Source: Vulcanimicrobiota bacterium (lineage in GTDB: Bacteria > Vulcanimicrobiota > Vulcanimicrobiia > Vulcanimicrobiales > Vulcanimicrobiaceae). Taken from it: a stretch of DNA of 42,256 nt. A program made the translations under genes and the position numbers. The stretch lies in the NCBI GenBank assembly GCA_030041225.1, contig JASHOG010000008.1, forward strand, positions 1 through 42,256, read 5' to 3'. This document shows positions 26,820 through 35,017 of the stretch, one piece after another. The first letter of the stretch is position 1, and every line of letters starts with the position of its first letter. Below the pieces are notes generated by a model. That model saw only the letters and a program-made list of their open reading frames with translations, searched no databases and was not told the origin of the DNA.

Positions 26820-26924
26820 TCAGATTCCTCCGTGCAAAACGGGGCCTGCGATGTAATAGAGGATGACGGTCAAGATGATGCCGCAGATCACCGTCCCCGC
26901 CAAGGAGTCCAAAGGATTCTTCAC
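26820..26924 (-). CDS. Small single-pass membrane protein (34 residues)
   Basis: The GTG start at 26924 is preceded by a strong GGAGG with 7-nt spacing. The product starts MKNPLDSLAG and continues with one hydrophobic helix (TVICGIILTVILYYIAG). The last four codons, CAC GGA GGA ATC, double as the ribosome binding site of the next gene, whose ATG lies 2 bp beyond this stop. I do not recognise a family. The strong RBS and the coupling to a membrane partner argue that it is real, perhaps a small subunit of the same complex. The frame is open upstream, but that part looks non-coding. Confidence 0.65.
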   Translation of the reverse strand: MKNPLDSLAGTVICGIILTVILYYIAGPVLHGGI

Positions 26925-27021
26925 GTGTACACCTCCGTTACTCGGCCTCTTGCTCCGCCAGGGAGCGCGACCCCTTCGTCGATGAGCACCCGAGCGGCGT
27001 GTCGCGGGTAAGAGGGAGGCC
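26925..27021. promoter_or_regulatory. Divergent intergenic region between small membrane protein and superoxide dismutase
   Basis: The two transcription units diverge here, so promoters for both must lie in these 97 bp or inside the genes. I see the two ribosome binding sites (GGAGG on minus; GGGAGG just before 27022 on plus). I see no convincing -35/-10 pair and no clear operator palindrome. Confidence 0.4.
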
Positions 27022-27627
27022 ATGAAACTCTATGCACCACTGCGAACATACACACCGAAAAAGTGGGACCTGAGTGGCCTGCAGGGCATCTCAGATGCCA
27101 CGCTTGAGACACATTTTTCGCTCTACGAGGGCTACGTCAAGAACGCGAACCTGCTCAACGAGCGCTTGGCGGAGCTGCGCGAGCGCGGTGAGAATAAGGC
27201 TGCGCAACCTTCCTTTTGCGAGATCGTCCGCCGCCTCGGCTTCGAGTACAACGGCATGAGGCTGCACGAGCTCTACTTCGACAACATGAAGAAGAAGCCG
27301 GAGGAGCTGACAACGGGAAGGCTTTACGAGATGCTCGGGCAGGCGTTCGGCGGCTTCGAGGAGTGGAAGCGCGATTTCATGGCCGTCGGAGGCATGCGCG
27401 GTATCGGGTGGGCGATCTCGTACCAAGATCCGGTGAACCATCAGATCACGAATCACTGGGTCAGCGACCACGAGTACGGGAACGTTGCCGGCTTCGTGCC
27501 GATTCTCGTTATGGACGTGTGGGAACACGCCTGGATCAGGGATTACAAGCCGGCCGAGAAGAGCACGTACATCGAGGCATTCTTCCGTCACATCGACTGG
27601 GATGCTTGCGAGTCGCGACTCTCGTAA
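27022..27627 (+). CDS. Fe/Mn-family superoxide dismutase
   Basis: It converts superoxide to hydrogen peroxide and oxygen. The 201-residue protein has the four expected metal ligands: His31 (LETHFSLYEGYV), His82 (MRLHELYF), Asp165 and His169 (VMDVWEHAWIRDY). It differs from classical SodA/SodB: the HxxxH pattern with the second-shell gateway His is replaced by His31-xxx-Tyr35. It belongs to the divergent subgroup with HF-LY-GYV found in several environmental bacteria. Fe versus Mn use cannot be judged from sequence. GGGAGG precedes the ATG. No signal peptide is seen, so it is cytoplasmic. Confidence 0.9.
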   Translation: MKLYAPLRTYTPKKWDLSGLQGISDATLETHFSLYEGYVKNANLLNERLAELRERGENKAAQPSFCEIVRRLGFEYNGMRLHELYFDNMKKKPEELTTGRLYEMLGQAFGGFEEWKRDFMAVGGMRGIGWAISYQDPVNHQITNHWVSDHEYGNVAGFVPILVMDVWEHAWIRDYKPAEKSTYIEAFFRHIDWDACESRLS

Positions 27628-27638
27628 CTGCTCTCTTC

Positions 27639-27654
27639 GGGCTTCGAAAAGCCT
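27639..27654. terminator. Small hairpin between convergent sod and rqcH genes
   Basis: GGGCTT (27639-27644) pairs with AAGCCT (27649-27654) around CGAA, with one G-U pair on the plus-strand RNA. It lies in the 30-bp convergent gap. There is no T-tract on either side, so it is at best a weak bidirectional terminator. Confidence 0.3.
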
Positions 27655-27657
27655 CAG

Positions 27658-29046
27658 TTAGGGCGCCGGCGCGACGGTGATCGATTTGGCGTTCGTGTAG
27701 AAAACGAGACCAGGCGGTGCGTCCGGCTGCTTGCGGACGTGTTTGCGATGCGTATAATCCACCGTCACCTTGGTGCTCGCAGCGGCTCTCGAGTGCTTTG
27801 CTGCGAGCGAGGCGGCAAAAGCGATGTCTCCTTGCGGCGGAGCGGCGCGGTCGTCACGCGTCAGGATGACGTGCGCTCCGGGCGCGCCGCGTACGTGAAA
27901 CCAAAGGTCGTTCGGACGTGCGACGCGGAACGTGAGCTCCGCATTCTCGAGCGGCGAACGGCCGACGAGCACGCGCGAGCCGTGCTCGGTTCGCCATTCG
28001 AGTGGCGTACGGCGTTTACGGCGTGCTGGAGCGACCTCGCGGCGGCGCGTGGCGGGCTGCATCGAGGCAAAGGCACTCTCGATGTCGACGAGGTGCTCGT
28101 CGGGCGCGTGATCCGTTTCCCAGAGAAGCATCTCGAGGGAGTCGCGTTCACGCTCGAGCTGCGCCCTACGACGCGCGATGTGCGGAAGCGCGGCGGTAAG
28201 CTTGCGATAGCGTGCGAAGAGCTCCGCAGCTTCTCTTTTGCGCGCCTCGCGTTCGTCTGCTGAGAGCTCGTGCAGTGTCGCATAGATATGCTCGCCTTGA
28301 ACGCGGACGGCTTCGCGCTCTTGAAGGTCGTTCGTGCGAGCGTCGAGGGTCTTGAGTGCGGCGGCGTTCTTGCGATGCCGCGCATCGATGCGTCGCCTGA
28401 TGGCGGCACGGCGCCGCTGCGTGCGTACGCTCTCGCCGGCACCGATCCGAGCCGCGCGATCTTGAGCGAGGAGAGCGAGCACGGACGTTTCCGGTGGAAT
28501 GTCGAGCAGCTCCGATATGCGCGCCGTTCTCGGCAATGGCGGCAACACGTACTTCGCACCGGGCAACGTCGGGCGCGTGCTGTGCGCGAGGTCGAACTCT
28601 TGCGCTGCTGCAAGAACGCGCTCGTCTTTCACGAGCACGGCGTTGCCGAAACGTGGGACGAGCTCGATGTAAAGGTCCACTTCATCATCGACGCCGAACC
28701 GCGAACGCGTGCGGAAGGTAATTTTCAGCAGACGATCGTGCGTTCTCGCCTCGATCCGTGCGACGACTCTCCCACGCAGCACCCTCGCGAGCGTGCGCGC
28801 GAAGGTCGGCTCTCTCGCGGTTCCGAGCCCTCCGCTCTCGACCGTGACGACGGGCGGTGAGCCGAAGAGGTCGAGGCAAAGCAGTGAGCTTGCACCCCGC
28901 AACCAGAGAAGAAGCGCAGGACGCCCGTCGTCGAGCGTCCCGGCATCCTGGACGCGGGCTCCTCGAAATCGCTCGTCCAGCTCGCAGGCAAGGCGGCGCA
29001 CCAGCGCCCAATCGGTGCGCATGGGCGCATATCGTTCGTTCGGCAT
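27658..29046 (-). CDS. rqcH: RqcH / NFACT-family ribosome quality control protein
   Basis: RqcH binds obstructed 50S subunits carrying peptidyl-tRNA and recruits tRNA-Ala to add alanine tails that mark stalled peptides for degradation, in part by ClpXP. The protein has about 462 residues. The NFACT-N domain includes the conserved Asp104-Arg105 pair (RTHDRLLK). A central coiled coil of Arg/Glu-rich helices follows, then the NFACT-R domain with NDLWFHVRGAPGAHVIL and DYTHRKHVRKQPDAPPG. It is shorter than the B. subtilis protein (about 570), mainly in the middle. ATG 29046 follows GAGGG at 8-nt spacing; an inner ATG at 29022 (MRTDWALV) is an alternative. Confidence 0.88.
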   Translation of the reverse strand: MPNERYAPMRTDWALVRRLACELDERFRGARVQDAGTLDDGRPALLLWLRGASSLLCLDLFGSPPVVTVESGGLGTAREPTFARTLARVLRGRVVARIEARTHDRLLKITFRTRSRFGVDDEVDLYIELVPRFGNAVLVKDERVLAAAQEFDLAHSTRPTLPGAKYVLPPLPRTARISELLDIPPETSVLALLAQDRAARIGAGESVRTQRRRAAIRRRIDARHRKNAAALKTLDARTNDLQEREAVRVQGEHIYATLHELSADEREARKREAAELFARYRKLTAALPHIARRRAQLERERDSLEMLLWETDHAPDEHLVDIESAFASMQPATRRREVAPARRKRRTPLEWRTEHGSRVLVGRSPLENAELTFRVARPNDLWFHVRGAPGAHVILTRDDRAAPPQGDIAFAASLAAKHSRAAASTKVTVDYTHRKHVRKQPDAPPGLVFYTNAKSITVAPAP

Positions 29047-29458
29047 CACGATGGCCCTCGCCGCGCTTGGAGCATGCGCGTCGGGGCCACCGCATCCTCA
29101 GGGTTGGCAGCTGGGGAGCAACGGAACCTGGACGACGACAAGCGGCGCCGGCGTCGAATGGTATCGGTATCGCTCCTATGCAACACAAGGCTCCCTATCG
29201 GACCTGGCCTCGAGCCAGGCGGTCGAGACGGTCCAGCGCTATCGCGGTGCGCGCTTGCTCCGCAGTATTCCGTTTTCGGCCTGCCCAGGCGAGGCAGGTG
29301 TCGCCACCTACAACCTCCCCCATCGCCGAGTGCTGGAGGTCGCTTTCAGCGTGAACTCGGGCATGGCCATTCGCGCCGAGTACGAGCGCCCTGCCTCCGT
29401 CGTTGACGCGGCGGCGGTCACCGCAGCCTTCCGGCAGGCGGTCTGCTTTACGCTGTGA
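29021..29458 (+). CDS. Small putative lipoprotein of unknown function
   Basis: From ATG 29021 the product has 145 residues. It begins MGAYRSFGITMALAALGACASG, which contains a lipobox (LGAC). The mature part is about 125 residues with no family that I recognise. The frame is open far upstream, but that part is the shadow of rqcH. Its start lies inside the 5' end of rqcH on the other strand, so the two genes overlap head to head by 26 bp. Its stop overlaps the gmk start (GTGA). Confidence 0.65.
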   Translation: MGAYRSFGITMALAALGACASGPPHPQGWQLGSNGTWTTTSGAGVEWYRYRSYATQGSLSDLASSQAVETVQRYRGARLLRSIPFSACPGEAGVATYNLPHRRVLEVAFSVNSGMAIRAEYERPASVVDAAAVTAAFRQAVCFTL

Positions 29459-30075
29459 AACAAGGGCCGGGGCTTCTCTTCGTCGTTTCGGGACCCTCCG
29501 GGGCTGGGAAGGATACGCTTGTCGACGCGCTCCTCGCGCGTAGCCCGCAGTTACGGTACTCAGTATCGGCGACGACGCGTGAACCGCGACCCGGAGAGAT
29601 CGAAGGTCAGCACTACTTCTTTCTTACGAGAGAGGAGTTCGAGAGGCGCCGCGAAGCCGGCGCGTTTCTCGAGTGGCGAGACTACAACGGCAACCTCTAC
29701 GGGACACCGCGGGATTACGTCGAGCAAACGGTCGCCGAGGGCTACGACGTGATCATGAAGCCTGAGGTGAACGGCGCGCTTGCCGTCCAGAGAGCGTACC
29801 CGGCGGCGGTGCTGATCTTCCTGGTACCGGACCGCTTCTCGTACTTGGGCGAGCGTCTCCTAGCGCGCAGGACGGAGACGAACGAAGAGATCGCGCATCG
29901 CCTCGAGATTGCGCATCAGGAGATGGAGTTCATACGGAGCTTCGATTACATCGTGATCAACGAGCAGCACCGCTCCGAGGAAGCGGTGGAGGATCTCGCG
30001 GCGGTGCTCCATGCGGAGCGCTTCCGGATCCACCGGTACACCGACGACCGGCTGCGCAGCGTCGAACACACGTGA
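29455..30075 (+). CDS. gmk: Guanylate kinase
   Basis: It phosphorylates GMP to GDP with ATP. The 206-residue protein has the P-loop GPSGAGKD (13-20; Asp where most have Ser or Gly). GMP-site segments include SATTREPRPGEIEGQHYFF with Arg and Tyr ligands, FLEWRDYNGNLYGTP, and the lid and C-terminal ARRTETNEEIAHRL. The usual DIDxQG strand reads KPEVNG, so a GMP-binding Asp is replaced by Glu and its neighbour differs. GTG 29455 overlaps the lipoprotein stop. rpoZ lies 22 bp downstream, a common gmk-rpoZ pairing. Confidence 0.93.
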   Translation: MKQGPGLLFVVSGPSGAGKDTLVDALLARSPQLRYSVSATTREPRPGEIEGQHYFFLTREEFERRREAGAFLEWRDYNGNLYGTPRDYVEQTVAEGYDVIMKPEVNGALAVQRAYPAAVLIFLVPDRFSYLGERLLARRTETNEEIAHRLEIAHQEMEFIRSFDYIVINEQHRSEEAVEDLAAVLHAERFRIHRYTDDRLRSVEHT

Positions 30076-30097
30076 TAAGAGAAAGATACCTGAAGGA

Positions 30098-30370
30098 ATG
30101 AGCAAGGCCATTTTTGGCGACCTCGACGAGCTGTTGAAGCATGCGGACTCGAAGTTCAGCCTCGTCAACATCGTAACCAAACGCGCGCGGCAGTTGAATA
30201 ACTGGATCCGCGTGCAACAGATGCCGCCGATCGACCGGCGTGAGTACTACGCGAGCGAGCCGCTCGTCGACAAAGAGGAGATCAACCCCAACAAGCCGGT
30301 ATCGATCGCGCTTGACGAAATCGCGGAAGGCAAGATCGACTACCGCCGTACTCGAGAAGGGATCAAATAA
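30098..30370 (+). CDS. rpoZ: RNA polymerase omega subunit
   Basis: Omega supports folding and assembly of the beta' subunit. The 90-residue product contains the conserved helical core SKFSLVNIVTKRARQLN and a later segment KPVSIALDEIAEGKIDY matching the family. ATG 30098 has AAGGA directly abutting it, an unusually short spacing; no better in-frame start is evident. The TAA stop lies at the left edge of a large inverted repeat. Confidence 0.92.
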   Translation: MSKAIFGDLDELLKHADSKFSLVNIVTKRARQLNNWIRVQQMPPIDRREYYASEPLVDKEEINPNKPVSIALDEIAEGKIDYRRTREGIK

Positions 30371-30503
30371 TTCCATCGCTCGGCCTCTCTGCCGTAACCC
30401 ATCCGTGTCGGAGACGCTCGTCGCTCGCCGTCCATGGCTCCGGGGCTCGTTCAGAGCCTCCTCCACTGGATGGGTCACGGCAGAGCGGCTTAGAGATAGA
30501 ATT

Positions 30504-30505
<2 letters not shown>
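30367..30505. repeat. 139-bp inverted-repeat element filling the rpoZ-glmS gap
   Basis: The left arm (30367-30404) and right arm (30468-30505) are complementary at about 32 of 38 positions; the inner 18 bp, containing CTCTGCCGT and ACCCATCC, have one mismatch. The outer ends are ATAATTC and GAATTAT. The left end overlaps the rpoZ stop and the right end supplies the AT of the glmS ATG. The interior of about 63 bp carries the 19-bp core 30411-30429, identical (inverted) to 403-421. It could be a MITE-like element, an RNase III-type processing hairpin or a terminator between rpoZ and glmS. Confidence 0.75.
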
Positions 30506-32341
<1,836 letters not shown>

Positions 32342-32345
<4 letters not shown>

Positions 32346-33091
32346 TGGTACGCGGCGACGGCCGGCGGCCCGATGAATTGCGACCGGCGCATATCGATCC
32401 GAACGTCATGAAGTTCGCTGAAGGGAGCGCCCTCATCGTGCTTGGCGACACGCGTGTCCTCTGCGCGGCGACGGTCGAGGAGAAGGTGCCGCAGTGGATG
32501 CGGGGCCGGGGCGTCGGCTGGATCACGGCGGAGTACTCGATGCTTCCTCGCGCGACCCAAGAGCGAACGCAGCGCGAGTCGACACGAGGGCGTCTCGGAG
32601 GCCGGACGCACGAGATTCAGAGAATCGTGGGACGCGCGCTACGCGCAGTGACCGATACCGCGAAGCTCGGGGAGCGCTGCGTCTGGATCGACTGCGACGT
32701 CTTGCAAGCCGACGGTGGTACGCGCACGGCGGCCGTATGCGGCGCGTACGTTGCCCTCGCGCTCGCGCTGCAGCGACTCTTCGACCCGCGGGAGCGTACG
32801 GCGTGGCCGCTCGACGCCGCGGTGGCCGGGACGAGCGTCGGCATCGTCGACGGAACGCCTATGCTCGATCTCGCCTATGACGAAGACAGCCGCGCCCACG
32901 TCGACATGAACGTCTTTGCCACGGATACGGGGCGCTACGTCGAGCTGCAAGGCACGGCGGAGGCCAAGCCATTCGACCGCAGCGACCTCGATGCGCTCCT
33001 TTCGCTCGCGCAGAGAGGCTTGACGACATTGTTTGCGACACAGCGAAGTGCGCTGGAGAGCTGCGGCTTTCCGGTTGCGGCTCATGCCTGA
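32342..33091 (+). CDS. rph: RNase PH
   Basis: This phosphorolytic 3'-5' exoribonuclease trims tRNA 3' ends. The 249-residue length is normal. Typical segments include GRGVGWITAEYSMLPRAT, the RGRLGGRTHEIQRIVGRALRA helix, CDVLQADGGTRTAA and LDLAYDEDSRAHVDMN. ATG 32342 overlaps the glmS stop; a second ATG follows immediately (32345). It starts a run leading into the Mla genes. Confidence 0.95.
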
Positions 33092-33425
33092 CGAACGCTT
33101 CGCGGCACTCGTCGAACGCGTCGGCGCCTTTCACATTACCGATCGTTCGATGCGGCAGGCCCAAGACGCGGTCGCGGAGGCGCTCAAGAACGGGGCGCTC
33201 GACGAGCGGCAGCGGCTCGCGTACCTCGACGCCGTGCGCCGGTATTTCGGCGGCTTCGAGCGAGAGGCACGGGCGCAACTCCGCGACGTCGATCGTAGGC
33301 TCGAGCAGGCAAACCAAGTGCTCTTCAACCTGAGCGCGGAGCGCGCCGTCGCCACCAAGCGCATCGAGGCGACGCGCGCGGTGCTGGCGCAGCTCGATGC
33401 GATCGAGGAGCGGCTGCCGCTATGA
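33084..33425 (+). CDS. Small coiled-coil protein of unknown function upstream of mlaE
   Basis: The 113-residue product is almost entirely charged and helical. The C-terminal half (FEREARAQLRDVDRRLEQANQ onward) has heptad-like spacing that suggests a coiled coil. There is no signal peptide or membrane helix. It overlaps rph by 8 bp and mlaE by 4 bp, so it is co-translated with the transporter genes. I do not recognise a family. A link to Mla function is inference from position only. Confidence 0.65.
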   Translation: MPDERFAALVERVGAFHITDRSMRQAQDAVAEALKNGALDERQRLAYLDAVRRYFGGFEREARAQLRDVDRRLEQANQVLFNLSAERAVATKRIEATRAVLAQLDAIEERLPL

Positions 33426-34201
33426 ACGTTCTCGAGCGCATCGGCGAGCGAACACAGGCATTCTTCGAGTATGCTGGGGGGCTGGCGCAGCTCGGCGGAA
33501 GCACCGCGACGTTCATCGGGAAACTCCGCATTCGCGTAGGGGACACGATTTCACAGGCATACCTGCTCGGCTATCAGTCGCTGGCCATCGTGCTGCTCAC
33601 CTCGTTCTGCACCGGCGCCGTCATCTCGCTCGAGTCCGCGATGCAGGCGGTGCAGTACGGATTCGCGAGCTACGTCGGGACGGCGGTGGCGTATGCGTCC
33701 GGGCGCGAGCTCGGCCCCCTGCTGACGGGCATCGTCGTCGCGGGTCGCGCGGGTTCGGCGATAACCGCGGAGATCGGCTCGATGGTCGTCACCGAACAGA
33801 TCGAAGCGCTGCGTTCGATGGGCATCGAGGTGGCGCGATACCTCGTCGTTCCGCGCGTGCTCGCTCTCATGGTTATGCTGCCGATGCTCACAATCTTCGC
33901 CGACGTCATCTCAATCGTCGGCGGGATGTGGTTCGCACACATGTACGCGCACATCGGCTTTGCGGACTTCATCAACTCGGCCCGCATAGGCATCACGATG
34001 GACGATCTGTTGAAGGGTCTGCTCAAGACGGTCGTTTTCGCCGTGATCATCGCGCTGGTCGGCGCGTTTCAGGGTTTGCGCACACGCGGCGGGGCCGCCG
34101 GTGTCGGAAAAGCTACGACAGGTGCGGTCGTTATCTCGATGATCCTCATCTTCGTAGCGAACTTCGTGCTCTCGTTCCTCCTCTACGGCGCAAATGGCTA
34201 A
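33422..34201 (+). CDS. mlaE: MlaE-type ABC transporter permease
   Basis: MlaE is the inner-membrane permease of the MCE/Mla lipid transport system. The 259-residue protein has an amphipathic N-terminal helix and about five transmembrane segments. It also has the conserved central region RELGPLLTGIVVAGRAGSAI and EIGSMVVTEQIEALRSMGI, diagnostic of MlaE/TTG2 permeases. It starts with an ATGA overlap and its end overlaps mlaF by 8 bp. Transport direction (retrograde or anterograde phospholipid) is not evident from sequence. Confidence 0.94.
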   Translation: MNVLERIGERTQAFFEYAGGLAQLGGSTATFIGKLRIRVGDTISQAYLLGYQSLAIVLLTSFCTGAVISLESAMQAVQYGFASYVGTAVAYASGRELGPLLTGIVVAGRAGSAITAEIGSMVVTEQIEALRSMGIEVARYLVVPRVLALMVMLPMLTIFADVISIVGGMWFAHMYAHIGFADFINSARIGITMDDLLKGLLKTVVFAVIIALVGAFQGLRTRGGAAGVGKATTGAVVISMILIFVANFVLSFLLYGANG

Positions 34202-34952
34202 CGCGCTCATTGCGCGCCTTGAGGACGTCAGCGTCTCCTTCGGAGAACGCACGGTCTTGCGAAGCTGCAGCCTCCCGATCGTCGAAGGCGCCATCACGTG
34301 CATCATCGGTATCTCGGGGGCGGGGAAGACGACAATTCTGCGACTCCTCGACGGCCTGCTGATGCCGACGAGCGGTCACGTCTATGTAGAAGGCCACGAT
34401 CTCTGCGCGATGAACGAACGTGAGATCAACGACGTCCGGCGCTCGATCAGCCTCGCCTTTCAATTCGCGGCGCTCCTGGACAGCCTGACACTCGGCGAAA
34501 ACGTCGCGCTGCCGTTGCGGGAGAACACGACGATGAGCGAGCGAGAGATCCGGCTACGCGTGCACTCGGCGCTCGATGCCGTCGGCCTCTCGCATGCCGG
34601 CGACAATCTTCCGGGTGAGCTCTCCGGCGGTATGCTGAAGCGCGCAGGTTTTGCGCGAGCGGTCGTCACGCAGCCAAAGCTCGTCCTGTACGACGAGCCG
34701 ACGACGGGGCTCGATCCGATCTCCGTGCACCTCATTACGAACATGATCTTACGCCTCCGCCAGCGCTTCGGCGGCACCGCCGTCGTGACGTCGCACGACC
34801 TGCCTTCAATTTATGAGATGGCGGATTACATGGCGATGCTCTTCGAAGGCGCGATTATCGCGTACGGTCCGAGCGAGGAGGTACGCAGCTCCGAGAATCC
34901 GATCGTACAGCAATTCCTCGCCGGCTCGGACGTGGGCCCAATCCCAATTTGA
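34194..34952 (+). CDS. mlaF: MlaF-type ABC transporter ATPase
   Basis: The 252-residue ATPase powers the MlaE permease. Walker A is GISGAGKTT (39-47), the ABC signature is LSGGM (143-147) and Walker B is LVLYDEPTTGLD with Asp167-Glu168; the H-loop is in TSHDL. The LSGGM plus KRAGFARA arrangement is characteristic of the Mla/Ttg2 subfamily. It is followed by a 61-bp gap before mlaD. Confidence 0.94.
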   Translation: MANALIARLEDVSVSFGERTVLRSCSLPIVEGAITCIIGISGAGKTTILRLLDGLLMPTSGHVYVEGHDLCAMNEREINDVRRSISLAFQFAALLDSLTLGENVALPLRENTTMSEREIRLRVHSALDAVGLSHAGDNLPGELSGGMLKRAGFARAVVTQPKLVLYDEPTTGLDPISVHLITNMILRLRQRFGGTAVVTSHDLPSIYEMADYMAMLFEGAIIAYGPSEEVRSSENPIVQQFLAGSDVGPIPI

Positions 34953-34987
34953 GAGACGCGCACCCACGTCTTCGAGCAGGGAAATCT

Positions 34988-35017
34988 ATGCCGAAAGAGG
35001 GTAGTAATCGAGAGTGA
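34988..35017 (+). other. Possible 9-codon minicistron preceding mlaD
   Basis: ATG CCG AAA GAG GGT AGT AAT CGA GAG TGA is preceded by AGGGA and its stop overlaps the mlaD GTG (GTGA). It could couple translation of mlaD to ribosome flow across the gap. It may equally be chance. Confidence 0.25.

Noticed and set aside
30371-30503. glmS ribozyme in the glmS leader
   Set aside because: The gap is explained by the inverted repeat, and I could not find the conserved ribozyme core or cleavage-site context.
30240-30503. N-terminal extension of GlmS reading through the inverted repeat
   Set aside because: The frame is open, but GlmS needs Cys directly after the start Met (MCGIVGY), and the extension overlaps rpoZ in another frame.
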